Positions 37,621 through 46,132 of a stretch of 64,000 nucleotides of DNA are shown here, piece after piece (position 1 is the stretch's first letter; every line of letters begins with the position of its first letter). Where the stretch lies: assembly GCA_014381985.1 (NCBI GenBank), contig JACNKP010000042.1, positions 1 through 64,000 of the forward strand, written 5' to 3'. The notes under the pieces were generated by a model, which saw nothing but the letters and a program-made list of their open reading frames with translations, did not search any database and was not told the origin of the DNA. The position numbers were made by a program, and so were the translations under genes. This DNA comes from SAR92 clade bacterium. Lineage in GTDB: Bacteria > Pseudomonadota > Gammaproteobacteria > Pseudomonadales > Porticoccaceae.

Positions 37621-38280
37621 ATGAAATCACAGTTTACTGGCGCTCCGGCGAATACCCCCAGCGAACGAGCGAAAAAAACTCAAGTCAGGACTGAATTAGC
37701 TCGAGCTAAAATGGTGGCTGCAGCAACACCTATGTTCTCTCAGAATGGTTATGATGCTACCTCTGTGCGTGAGATAGAAGTTGCAGCTGACGTCAAGCGT
37801 GGCATGCTAGTTTATCACTTTGGAACTAAAGAACAGTTTTGGAAAGCCGTCGCCGATAATATCTTTAATCTCATTGCAGACCAGCGAAAAGCCCGAGTTT
37901 CTGTCCTACCAGACATGGCAGAGCGAGAAGGTATCGCGATGATAATCCGTTTTCATGTCCGGGCTTCAGCCCAACATCCCGAAATAAGTCGGCTATTGGC
38001 ACAAGAAGCGCGTCAACAATCATGGCGCATTGAATATCTGGTGCAAACACATATAAAGCCCGGCAGCGAATATATGAAACAATATGTTTCCAAAGCTCTC
38101 AGTCTTACAGAGAGAGAATTCGCTCATTGGTATTACATTATGGTCAGTGCTTGTGCAACGATCTTTTCATTTGAACCAGAGTGCAACTTGCTATTTCGAT
38201 TTGAGAGCCTAGAGGACACTGTCATAGAAACCCATGGCAATATGCTCGTGGACATGTTGTTAGGGCCTTCCCCTCACTAA
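37621..38280 (+). CDS. TetR-family transcriptional regulator
   Basis: The 219-residue protein has a TetR N-terminal helix-turn-helix: ARAKMVAAATPMFSQNGYDATSVREIEVAADVKRGMLVYHFGTKEQFWKAV (about 28-80). This contains the typical YHFGTKEQFW end of the recognition helix. The C-terminal ligand domain is the common regulator type and does not reveal the ligand. It lies among acyl-CoA genes, so an acyl-CoA or lipid-derived ligand is likely but unproven. The upstream repeats are candidate operators. Confidence 0.88.
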   Translation: MKSQFTGAPANTPSERAKKTQVRTELARAKMVAAATPMFSQNGYDATSVREIEVAADVKRGMLVYHFGTKEQFWKAVADNIFNLIADQRKARVSVLPDMAEREGIAMIIRFHVRASAQHPEISRLLAQEARQQSWRIEYLVQTHIKPGSEYMKQYVSKALSLTEREFAHWYYIMVSACATIFSFEPECNLLFRFESLEDTVIETHGNMLVDMLLGPSPH

Positions 38281-38312
38281 ACCGTTCTATTAAAATCTTC
38301 ACCCTAATAAAC

Positions 38313-38340
38313 AGCTAAATAGCTAAATAGCTAAATAGCT
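38313..38340. repeat. 8-bp tandem repeat (AGCTAAAT), 3.5 copies
   Basis: AGCTAAAT is repeated at 38313-38320, 38321-38328 and 38329-38336, followed by AGCT. It lies 33 bases after the TetR stop and upstream of the oxidoreductase gene. Copy number may vary between strains by slippage. Confidence 0.9.
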
Positions 38341-38473
38341 CTATACAGCTTAGTCAAAATCAAAAAACATCAATAATCGTCTTATTACATAGATTTATTC
38401 TTTGTATCAAGACCCATAAAGTGTAAGAATTTCAGCTGACAACCCAATAACGAATCAAATAAGAGTAGAACCT

Positions 38474-39487
38474 ATGAGACAAGTCACACTTGCCAGTCCA
38501 GGAGGACTGAATAACCTGAAATTGGCCGAAGTTGAAAAGCCAACACCAAAATCTGATCAAGTTGTTGTTAAGGTTGCTGCGAGTAGTCTAAATTATCACG
38601 ATTTACTGGTCGCCTTAGGTCGAATTCCGACAGAGGATGGGCGTATTGTGTTGTCAGACTGTGCTGGAGAAATTGTTGCTGTGGGTGACGCGGTGACCCG
38701 ATGGAAAGTCGGTGATACGGTAATGAGCTGCTGTTACCCACACTGGGTAGAGGGACCGCCGCAGTATCAACTACTCAGCTTTATCGGTGACAATGAAGAT
38801 GGTTACTCAACCGAATATATGGCGATCTCCGAGAAATCTATTACTCACACACCCAAGGGCTGGACAATGGCTGAAGCGGCTACCCTACCCTGTGCCGGTC
38901 TTACGGCCTGGCGTGCGTTAGTCGAGCTAGGAAACCTTCAAGCAGGCGAGACCGTCTTAGTACAGGGTACCGGTGGCGTCTCTATTTTTGCGCTGCAATT
39001 AGCCAAATCTATGGGAGCCAAAGTCATAGCAACCTCATCTTCTGATGAAAAACTTAAAAGACTGCAAGATTTAGGTGCTGACGAGGTAATTAACTATAAA
39101 GATGAGCCGCAATGGGGCAAAGCAGTTCTAGCCAAAACAGGCGGATTAGGCGTTGACCATGTGGTCGAAGTAGGTGGTGGTGGCACATTTGGCGAATCAG
39201 TTCGGGCAGTCAAGCTTGGCGGTCACATTGCTTTAATTGGTGTTTTAAGTGGCCCTGCGGTGAGTGAAATTATTCTTCCTCGCATCTTCATGAAGCAAAT
39301 CCGTCTAAGCGGCATTGCAATGGGCAACCAACAATCGCAACTGGCAATGCTCAGCTATTTAGATTCCACTAATATCAGACCCATTATCAGCGATACCTTT
39401 GATTTATCTGAATTGGCAGCGGCCTTCCAGCATCAGATTGACAACAAACACTTTGGTAAAATTTCAATCTCTATTGATCAAGACTAG
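38474..39487 (+). CDS. Quinone oxidoreductase-like MDR dehydrogenase
   Basis: The 337-residue protein is a medium-chain dehydrogenase/reductase. The N-terminal GroES-like fold is followed by an NAD(P)-binding domain with VLVQGTGGVSIFALQLAKSMGAKVIAT. The cysteine set that binds structural zinc in alcohol dehydrogenases is absent, so it fits the zinc-free quinone oxidoreductase or enoyl-reductase branch. It follows the TetR gene in the same direction and ends at a strong terminator. Substrate is unknown. Confidence 0.82.
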   Translation: MRQVTLASPGGLNNLKLAEVEKPTPKSDQVVVKVAASSLNYHDLLVALGRIPTEDGRIVLSDCAGEIVAVGDAVTRWKVGDTVMSCCYPHWVEGPPQYQLLSFIGDNEDGYSTEYMAISEKSITHTPKGWTMAEAATLPCAGLTAWRALVELGNLQAGETVLVQGTGGVSIFALQLAKSMGAKVIATSSSDEKLKRLQDLGADEVINYKDEPQWGKAVLAKTGGLGVDHVVEVGGGGTFGESVRAVKLGGHIALIGVLSGPAVSEIILPRIFMKQIRLSGIAMGNQQSQLAMLSYLDSTNIRPIISDTFDLSELAAAFQHQIDNKHFGKISISIDQD

Positions 39488-39518
39488 TCGAGCTACTCGC
39501 TATCATTTATCCGGACAC

Positions 39519-39542
39519 AAAACCCCCAATTAAGGGGGTTTT
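39519..39542. terminator. Bidirectional rho-independent terminator
   Basis: AAAACCCCC (39519-39527) pairs with GGGGGTTTT (39534-39542) around a six-base AATTAA loop. It ends with U runs in both directions. It serves the oxidoreductase gene on the plus strand and the alpha/beta hydrolase gene on the minus strand. Confidence 0.9.
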
Positions 39543-39551
39543 CATAACGCA

Positions 39552-40496
39552 CTAAGATAAAGAATTTAGTGCGGAATCAGCTGTTTGTTTGATCAGGTCA
39601 GAAAATTCTGCCAAGAGTGGCTGAGGGAGTGTATGCCCCATACCTTCAAAACGAACTAGCCTGGCGTGGGGTATTTGCTTTTTAGTCTCTACTCCACCAC
39701 TCACATCGACAAGCAGATCTTGGTTTCCATGAATAATCAAGGTAGGTACTGCAATCGACTTTAGTAACTTGTTTCTATTGGGCGCTGATCGTATAGCTGC
39801 CATCTGGCGCAGGTAGCCTGCTGGATTATTTGAACGCTTAAATTCAGCTTTAATCGCCACAGCAACATCGTCATCAGATTCCAAATAAGCCGGACTGCCA
39901 AACATCTGTCGAGTTTTGACTGAGTTGTCTAGAGCAGATGTTCCTCTTGGTATGGGTTTTACCATCTGACGAGCTACGGCAAACGACGCCATGCCCTTAC
40001 CAAACGCCCCCGTTTTAGACATAATCGAGGTCAGTGAGAGTACTCGATCAGGATAGAGTCCAGCCACTAACTGGCTAATCATTCCACCCATCGACATACC
40101 AACAATGTGGGCTGATTTAATATCCAAAGCATCGAGCAACCCCACCGTATCGGCCGCCATATCATTCAAGCTATAGGGCACTTTAACGGGAATACCAAGC
40201 AGTGAGCTAAGGGCTAACCGAAACAAGCTAGGCGCCACTGCACCATCCATTTTATCGGTCAGACCAATATCGCGGTTATCAAAACGGATAACCCGGAAAC
40301 CCCCAGCAACCAAAAGGTCGCAAAATTCCATTGGCCAGCGCACTAATTGGTTATATAGCCCAGCAACTAGCAGTATCACGGGGGCATCAGCATCGCCAAA
40401 TTCTTGATAGGCCATTCGAATACCGTTGGACTGCACAAACGCAGTACCCACTTCGCTTACGACCTTAATGCTCTCTGTGGCTTTGGTGTCAGTCAT
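39552..40496 (-). CDS. Alpha/beta hydrolase
   Basis: The 314-residue cytoplasmic protein has the alpha/beta hydrolase fold. The nucleophile Ser lies in HIVGMSMGGMISQ, the acid Asp in LIIHGNQDLLVD, and the His in RFEGMGHTLPQ. VILLVAGLYNQ is the oxyanion strand, although the usual HG is replaced by AG. No signal peptide is present. It is similar in layout to small esterases and lactone hydrolases; the substrate cannot be named. It stands alone, ending at a shared terminator. Confidence 0.85.
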   Translation of the reverse strand: MTDTKATESIKVVSEVGTAFVQSNGIRMAYQEFGDADAPVILLVAGLYNQLVRWPMEFCDLLVAGGFRVIRFDNRDIGLTDKMDGAVAPSLFRLALSSLLGIPVKVPYSLNDMAADTVGLLDALDIKSAHIVGMSMGGMISQLVAGLYPDRVLSLTSIMSKTGAFGKGMASFAVARQMVKPIPRGTSALDNSVKTRQMFGSPAYLESDDDVAVAIKAEFKRSNNPAGYLRQMAAIRSAPNRNKLLKSIAVPTLIIHGNQDLLVDVSGGVETKKQIPHARLVRFEGMGHTLPQPLLAEFSDLIKQTADSALNSLS

Positions 40497-40648
40497 TCTA
40501 TATCCCTGATTTTATTCATTGCCACTATGGCTTTCGTAATTCACGGCGCAGTATCTTACCCACCGCAATATGCGCATCTGAATACTTTATAGTCGCAAAA
40601 GAGTAATTAGCTACGCTAAGATTACTTATTTTGTGGTCCTATTATCCT

Positions 40649-42640
40649 CTACGGAAAAACGATTTGAAAATCTTCATTGGACTCACCTAATAGCGAGAAG
40701 AATTTCAAAAGTTTTAGCATACTGCCATCCACCGACAGCTGCTCTGAGCCAATCATCTCTTTAATTCCAACTTGGCCCAGTAAAATACCCACAAACATCT
40801 TTTGAGTCGTATTGATGCTGACATCTGCTGTCTCATCGACTGGTGCCTCACGGTAGTACATCACTGAGTTTCTTATTGTGAGTACAAAATTTTGTTTTCG
40901 CTCAGTGAATAGCACGTTCAGTTTTAGAGATTCACCTTCTGCTTTGCCCGCATCCAGCTGAACCGACAGGGCCTTCATAAACTGCAGTAAGGGTACTTCT
41001 TGCAAAAAAGCGTCTGAGCCTGCTTTGCTGTACCCTTTTTTGACCTTGCCTGATATGAGCTCTACTGCGCCGGAGAGATAGATGTCACGCCATGGGCCAG
41101 ACTCTGCCTGGTAAGCCATCTGCCGATAGGCTGCAGCTAGCATCTCTCGGGCGGCTATATTATTAGGCTCCGCAAATACCAAGTGGTTAAGCACCTCGCC
41201 CACCCAACGATAGTCTCCTTTGGCCATATAATCACTCGCCCTCTGGAGTATCGCACCAGACCCCCCCATAAACTCCACGTAACGCGTTGCGGACTGCTCT
41301 GGGGGTAACGGGTTTAAATTGGCTGGATTGCCGTCATACCAACCAAAATAGTGCTGGTAAACCGCCTTGCTATTATGACTCAAGGTACCGTAGTAGCCGC
41401 GAACATGAAAGTTCTTGGCTAAACTGTTGGGCAACTGCAATTGCTCCGCAATCTCTCGAGGCGTATAGCCTAAATTGGCCAAGCGAAGCGTCTGATCATG
41501 GATAAACTTGTACATGTCTTGCTGCTGTTGCATTTGGGTAATGATCCGACCATGCCCCCAGGTTGGCCAATGGTGACTATTAAAAAGTACCTCAACCTCG
41601 CCCAAACGGTCAATCGACTCGCCAATGTAATCACTCCACAATAGGGCATCACGAACCTTGGCTCCGCGAAGGGTCAGCACGTTGTGCATGACATGAGAAA
41701 GTATCTCCGCCCCGCAAAACGCTTTCCACTTAGGTAGATAAAACGTTAGTTCTGCAGGTGCCTCTGAACCAGGCATGTTGTAAAATTCAAAGTCGATCCC
41801 GTCCACGTTTAATGCAACCAAAGGCTGATCAATGCTAACGGTGGGAGGAATGATAGAAATACTTCCAAACACCACCTGTTTTCCAAGCCCCGCGTCCACA
41901 TGGCCTGTGACGGAGTGATCTAGAGCACTGCCAAACATATAGCTACCACGACGAGTCATTGCAGGGCCCGCAATGATATTTTCACTAGTAGCCTCTTGTA
42001 TAAATCCAGCAGGGGCAATGATCGGAATACCCTTCTTGGCGGCTCCATCGGACGTTGTCAGTGACAAGATCCCAGCGAAGTGATCGGCATGACTGTGGGT
42101 AAAAACCACTCCAGTAAGGTTTATTTTCCCCAAATGCTGTTCGGCAAATTTCATCGCTGCAGTTGTTGTCTCTAAACTGGTCAGTGGATCAACCACGATC
42201 CAGCCGTTCTCGCTTTTGATGAGAGTTGTATTGGCAAGATCAAAACCTCGGAGCTGGTAAATGCCCTCCTCAACTTTAAACAGCCCACGAATATTATTTA
42301 ATTTTGCTTGACGCCAGAGGCTTGGATTTACGGTTTCTGGTGCATCACCTTGAATAAAATCATAGCTAGCTGGGTCCCAGAGGGTAAAACCTAAATCACT
42401 AACCAACTCATCGTTCGGTGCATAGGCAACTAAACCTTGAGTGGCATCATCAAAATCTTGCTGGTGACCTAAATCTAGGTTATCAACAAAACGCTGGTTG
42501 TGAGCAAGCGTAAAATCACTCGCAGCAGTTTCCGTCATGTCAGATTGGGTAATCTGAGGATCGCATCCAAGCAAGGTAAAAACAAAAAAATTCAATACTA
42601 GAAAACGTAACCGTTGACACGTTATACCTAAATTTATCAC
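40649..42640 (-). CDS. Alkylsulfatase-type metallo-hydrolase, lipoprotein
   Basis: The 663-residue protein matches the SdsA1/YjcS-like class III alkylsulfatases, which release sulfate from alkyl sulfates with two zinc ions. It has a lipoprotein signal with lipobox LLGC (C26), then the metallo-beta-lactamase motif THSHADHFAG (H182, H184, D186, H187). Later ligands are present in LTFYLPKWKAFCGAEILSHVMHN and FNSHHWPTWG. A dimerisation helical domain follows and the last ~130 residues form the SCP2-like C-terminal domain. It would sit on the membrane facing the periplasm. The natural ester is unknown. Confidence 0.88.
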   Translation of the reverse strand: MINLGITCQRLRFLVLNFFVFTLLGCDPQITQSDMTETAASDFTLAHNQRFVDNLDLGHQQDFDDATQGLVAYAPNDELVSDLGFTLWDPASYDFIQGDAPETVNPSLWRQAKLNNIRGLFKVEEGIYQLRGFDLANTTLIKSENGWIVVDPLTSLETTTAAMKFAEQHLGKINLTGVVFTHSHADHFAGILSLTTSDGAAKKGIPIIAPAGFIQEATSENIIAGPAMTRRGSYMFGSALDHSVTGHVDAGLGKQVVFGSISIIPPTVSIDQPLVALNVDGIDFEFYNMPGSEAPAELTFYLPKWKAFCGAEILSHVMHNVLTLRGAKVRDALLWSDYIGESIDRLGEVEVLFNSHHWPTWGHGRIITQMQQQQDMYKFIHDQTLRLANLGYTPREIAEQLQLPNSLAKNFHVRGYYGTLSHNSKAVYQHYFGWYDGNPANLNPLPPEQSATRYVEFMGGSGAILQRASDYMAKGDYRWVGEVLNHLVFAEPNNIAAREMLAAAYRQMAYQAESGPWRDIYLSGAVELISGKVKKGYSKAGSDAFLQEVPLLQFMKALSVQLDAGKAEGESLKLNVLFTERKQNFVLTIRNSVMYYREAPVDETADVSINTTQKMFVGILLGQVGIKEMIGSEQLSVDGSMLKLLKFFSLLGESNEDFQIVFP

Positions 42641-42679
42641 AAATAATTTCCTTCTATTTATTTGTATCTGTTTTTGCGT

Positions 42680-42892
42680 TTAAGACTCTTCGACGGTTAG
42701 CTCTCGCTGAAGTGCACTCATATCATAGATTAAATAGCGATCACTCTGCATGCCCAATATTCCCTTTTCTGTCCACTCGCGGAATATTTTATTTACCCGT
42801 TGCCAAGATCCCAGACAAAGCCGCGCAAAGTCATCTTGACTAAGCTCGATATCAATGCATATAGCCCTATTTTGCTTAACGCCATGGCGCAA
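42680..42892 (-). pseudogene. Remnant of a Crp/Fnr-family regulator (DNA-binding domain only)
   Basis: The 70-residue frame (TTG start) translates to the C-terminal winged helix of a Crp/Fnr regulator: IELSQDDFARLCLGSWQRVNKIFREWTEKGIL and then a short wing and end. The cyclic-nucleotide-binding domain is missing. The upstream bases are occupied by the neighbouring thiolase terminator, so the remainder is deleted rather than frameshifted. It may be an inactive remnant or a small expressed HTH protein. It lies just upstream of the alkylsulfatase gene, in the same direction. Confidence 0.65.
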
Positions 42893-42902
42893 TATTAAAT
42901 CT

Positions 42903-42938
42903 AAAAAAAAACATCGCCCCGCAATTAGCAGGACGATG
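42903..42938 (-). terminator. Strong rho-independent terminator after thiolase
   Basis: In minus-strand RNA an 11-base-pair stem (42928-42938 with 42912-42922, two G-U pairs) closes a five-base loop. It is followed by a nine-U run (42903-42911). It ends the thiolase/SDR/MaoC transcript and insulates the regulator remnant. Confidence 0.92.
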
Positions 42939-42962
42939 CTCTTGATTCATACAATGGAGCCT

Positions 42963-44144
42963 TTAAAGGACTTCAAAAAGTCCCGCAGCGCCCATACCAC
43001 CACCAACACACATAGTGATAACAACATATTTCTCGCCGCGACGCTTACCTTCCATCAACGCGTGCATAACCATACGCGCGCCACTCATACCAAATGGGTG
43101 ACCGATAGAGATAGAACCGCCATTAACATTCAACCGATCCATCGGAATACCCAACTTATCGCGACAGTAAATCACCTGAACCGCAAAAGCTTCATTCAAT
43201 TCCCAAAGACCAATATCATCAATCGTCAGACCATTACGCTTGAGCAATTTAGGAATAGCGAAAACCGGACCAATACCCATCTCGTCAGGCTCACAACCAG
43301 CAACAGCCATCCCACGATACACACCAAGCGGCTCAAGGTTACGCTGAGAAGCCAATGTGCCGTCCATTAAAACAACAGCAGCAGCGCCGTCAGATAGCTG
43401 CGACGCATTACCACCAGTAATGGTGCCGCCATCGCGAACAGACTTGAGTCCGCTCAATCCTTCTATATTTGTTCCTGGACGGTTACCCTCATCCTTAGCC
43501 AGAGTCACTTCTTCTTCAGTCACTTCACCAGTTTCACGATTAGTGACCAGTTTAATAGCAGTAACAGGAACAATCTCATCTGCATACACGCCCGCTTCCT
43601 GCGCAGCCGCAGTGCGCGCCTGGGAAATAACGGAATACTCATCCTGCGCTTCGCGAGAAATATTGTAACGACTAGCCACCGTTTCTGCAGTGTCCAGCAT
43701 AGGCATGTGAATCAAAGGCGCGTGCTTCATCGCCAGCGGGTCTGCAACACGGTGAGCATTAAAGTGCTCGTTTTGAATCAAGCTAATACTCTCACAGCCC
43801 CCCGCAATAACAACTGACGATCCATCGTTAGTTATGTTATTAGCGCCGATAGAAATAGCCATCAAGCCGGATGAGCACTGACGGTCAACGGTCATACCAG
43901 AAACAGACACCGGCAAGCCAGAAGCCATAGCCGCTTGACGACCAAGATTCATCGTCTGAGTACCCTGCTGCATCGCTGCACCCATAATGCAATCATCTAT
44001 CTCTGCTGGGTCAACACCAGCACGAGCAACTGCTGCAGTGATAGCGTGTGAGCTCATAGAAGGTGACTGAAGATTGTTAAATGCACCGCGAAATGCTCTA
44101 CCGATTGGGGTGCGCGCTGCTGAAACGATTACTGCTTCTTTCAT
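42963..44144 (-). CDS. Acetyl-CoA acyltransferase (thiolase)
   Basis: This 393-residue thiolase begins [19 protein letters not shown]. The catalytic C90 is in VDRQCSSGL, the His in [12 protein letters not shown] and the second Cys in [11 protein letters not shown]. The [11 protein letters not shown] motif carries Asn. It has the size and motifs of FadA/AtoB-type degradative or biosynthetic thiolases. It is third in a minus-strand operon after a MaoC dehydratase and an SDR. These three would provide the hydratase, (3R)-dehydrogenase and cleavage steps of one beta-oxidation cycle. Confidence 0.9.
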   Translation of the reverse strand: MKEAVIVSAARTPIGRAFRGAFNNLQSPSMSSHAITAAVARAGVDPAEIDDCIMGAAMQQGTQTMNLGRQAAMASGLPVSVSGMTVDRQCSSGLMAISIGANNITNDGSSVVIAGGCESISLIQNEHFNAHRVADPLAMKHAPLIHMPMLDTAETVASRYNISREAQDEYSVISQARTAAAQEAGVYADEIVPVTAIKLVTNRETGEVTEEEVTLAKDEGNRPGTNIEGLSGLKSVRDGGTITGGNASQLSDGAAAVVLMDGTLASQRNLEPLGVYRGMAVAGCEPDEMGIGPVFAIPKLLKRNGLTIDDIGLWELNEAFAVQVIYCRDKLGIPMDRLNVNGGSISIGHPFGMSGARMVMHALMEGKRRGEKYVVITMCVGGGMGAAGLFEVL

Positions 44145-44201
44145 AATGATTTCCTTAGTTTAAATTTATATTAAATGTTTCTGGTTTCAATAAATAGAAA
44201 A

Positions 44202-45113
44202 TTAGCCTTGAAGAGCTGCCATCGCCTTCATGACAAACTTTTCTGTTTGCTTACCGCCTGATTCAAGCGCTTTATGGTCGGCTGTATCTGATAGCTCACC
44301 CCACTTAGACACGATTACATCGGGGTTTTGGTTCTCTTTAGGCAGAAAAATGCCATCGGTCTCATACATGTTAGCGGTGGCGTAGCCACCTGCACCGGCA
44401 CACAAGATAGTCCTAGTTGGAGCGCTTTCATCGCACAATACCAAAGCGCCAGCGGACACTGATTCAGCAGTCATAAGATCAAGTACCGCAGCCGGCAAAA
44501 GATCTTCGGTCATTCGCGTACCTGCAGTAGGTGCCAAGGCATTAACATGGATATTGTTTTTACCGCCCTCCAAGACCAAGGTATTCATAAACCCAAGGAC
44601 CGCCATTTTTGCTGCGCCATAGTTAGTCTGCCCGAAATTACCATACATACCGCTAGCAGAGGTGGTCATGACAATACGGCCATAATTCTGCTCGCGCATA
44701 ATTTCCCACACTGCTTTTGTACAGTTAACCGAACCCATAAGATGGACATCCATCACCAACTGGAAGTCCGCTAGGTCCATTTTGCTAAATGACTTATCAC
44801 GCAATATACCGGCGTTGTTAATAAGAATATCAACCCGACCCCATTTGGCCATTGCTTGGCTGACCATATCCTGCACTTCGTCAAACTTAGCAACATTGGC
44901 GCCATGGGCGAAAGCTTCCCCGCCAGCGGCTTCGATCATACTAACCACTTCCATGGCAGCATCTGACGAGGCACCTGTGCCGTCTCGTGCCCCACCCAAG
45001 TCGTTTACCACAACTTTTGCTCCGCGATCAGCAAGAGCCAATGCGTGAGAGCGACCTAGACCATTACCAGCACCGGTCACTATCGCTACTCGTCCTTCAA
45101 AATTAATACTCAT
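44202..45113 (-). CDS. SDR (3R)-hydroxyacyl-CoA dehydrogenase, MFE-2-like
   Basis: The ATG at 45113, preceded by GGAGGAGAAG, is the likely start (303 residues); a start four codons earlier would erase that ribosome binding site. The protein resembles the (3R)-hydroxyacyl-CoA dehydrogenase domain of peroxisomal MFE-2. Motifs are TGAGNGLGRSHALALA, NDLGGARDGTG, NNAG, the Ser in TTSASGMYG and YGAAK. A C-terminal extension beyond the ~250-residue SDR core (LPKENQNPDVIVSKW) is typical of this branch. It is followed by thiolase and preceded by a MaoC hydratase. Confidence 0.88.
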   Translation of the reverse strand: MSINFEGRVAIVTGAGNGLGRSHALALADRGAKVVVNDLGGARDGTGASSDAAMEVVSMIEAAGGEAFAHGANVAKFDEVQDMVSQAMAKWGRVDILINNAGILRDKSFSKMDLADFQLVMDVHLMGSVNCTKAVWEIMREQNYGRIVMTTSASGMYGNFGQTNYGAAKMAVLGFMNTLVLEGGKNNIHVNALAPTAGTRMTEDLLPAAVLDLMTAESVSAGALVLCDESAPTRTILCAGAGGYATANMYETDGIFLPKENQNPDVIVSKWGELSDTADHKALESGGKQTEKFVMKAMAALQG

Positions 45114-45146
45114 CTTCTCCTCCATAGGACTCTTTTAAAGAAAACC

Positions 45147-45608
45147 TTAGTTGGCCATCTGTACACTTAACCATTCAGCAACGAGCGCTGGTTTATCACC
45201 GCCCTCAATCTCAACAGACACCTCAATTTTAAAATCAAACTGTCCGGGCCGCTTTTCAGTAATATCGGCGATTGTGGCGTGACAGCGAATTTTACTACCC
45301 ACACGGACTGGAGCAACAAAGCGGACCTTGTCAAACCCTTTGTTAACGCCCATATAAATACCTTCAATCACAAGGTTAAAACTCTCTGAAAAATAGGACA
45401 GCATAGACAGGGTGAGAAATCCGTGTGCAATGGTGCCACCAAAAGGTGTATTAGCCGCGGCAACCGGATCAATGTGAATAAACTGCCGGTCAATAGTGCA
45501 CTCGGCGAACTTATTTACCTGCTCCTGCGTCACTTCAAACCATTGTGTCGGTTCGCAAACATGACCTATGTACTGTTCAATCTCTGTTTTTTTAATCATT
45601 TGTGGCAT
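45147..45608 (-). CDS. MaoC-family (R)-specific enoyl-CoA hydratase
   Basis: The 153-residue hotdog-fold protein is a MaoC dehydratase. The catalytic Asp-x4-His pair is D40 and H45 in TIDRQFIHIDP, with the FGGTIAHGFLTLSML overhang and KVRFVAPVRVGSKI following. It would hydrate trans-2-enoyl-CoA to the (3R)-hydroxyacyl-CoA used by the neighbouring SDR. It is first in the operon, and its start follows a 524-base gap that should hold the promoter. Confidence 0.87.
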   Translation of the reverse strand: MPQMIKKTEIEQYIGHVCEPTQWFEVTQEQVNKFAECTIDRQFIHIDPVAAANTPFGGTIAHGFLTLSMLSYFSESFNLVIEGIYMGVNKGFDKVRFVAPVRVGSKIRCHATIADITEKRPGQFDFKIEVSVEIEGGDKPALVAEWLSVQMAN

Positions 45609-45823
45609 TGTCTTTGTCCTCTTCTCGTCTAGATGCTAGCTCCCAGCATAGTTACTATGATGCCGAAGATAAAACCATGTTCGGCCATAGAGGGATTTAC
45701 CCTCGGCCAGTTGGATCTATCTTGTGCGCGAATTACGACGGGCGATGTTATCACGAAACCAATTTCCAATAGAAATGTAACATTGACCGCTTAGTACCCC
45801 CATCAAGGCAGACATTAAATCAC

Positions 45824-45860
45824 GCTTACATTATGACATTGCCAATGCCATAATGTAAGC
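45824..45860. repeat. 37-bp inverted repeat (GCTTACATTATG arms)
   Basis: Arms 45824-45835 and 45849-45860 are perfect 12-base inverted repeats. Inside them a further CATT/AATG pair (45837-45840 and 45844-45847) extends the hairpin to a three-base loop. No U run follows on either strand, so an operator or mRNA element is more likely than a terminator. Confidence 0.85.
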
Positions 45861-46035
45861 CTCAGGGCAACCCCAGTCTATGAACTAAACTTCTCGACCT
45901 TTAGATACTTAACGAAGGAGCGACATTTCGACAGCGGGGCGCACATTTTCCATATAGACCTCCACTGAGGTCGCGTAATTTAGGGTACAAACAGCCTTTC
46001 ACCTCAGATGGGTATTTGGGCTTGCTACACCACTA

Positions 46036-46075
46036 AAAACGTCCAAGCATAAACCTCAACAGCTCATGCTTGGAC
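46036..46075 (-). terminator. Terminator of the POT transporter gene
   Basis: A perfect ten-base-pair stem (46066-46075 with 46041-46050) with a 15-base loop is followed by UUUUU (46036-46040 region) in the minus direction. It lies about 60 bases after the transporter stop. Confidence 0.75.
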
Positions 46076-46132
46076 ACATCGTTCTTTACATTAACGGCAA
46101 TTTACCGGTTTTATTAATTCCCTTGATTTTCG

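Larger units (their letters stand above)
45609..46132. other. Regulatory region upstream of the MaoC operon
   Basis: No gene is seen in this 524-base gap. It holds a small GAGGG/CCCTC hairpin (45690-45704), a long near-perfect inverted repeat (45824-45860) and the terminator of the POT transporter (46036-46075). A confident -35/-10 pair for the MaoC operon was not found. Confidence 0.65.

Noticed and set aside
40649..42640. Beta-lactamase resistance gene
   Set aside because: The metallo-beta-lactamase fold is present, but the dimerisation and SCP2-like domains and lipobox fit an alkylsulfatase.
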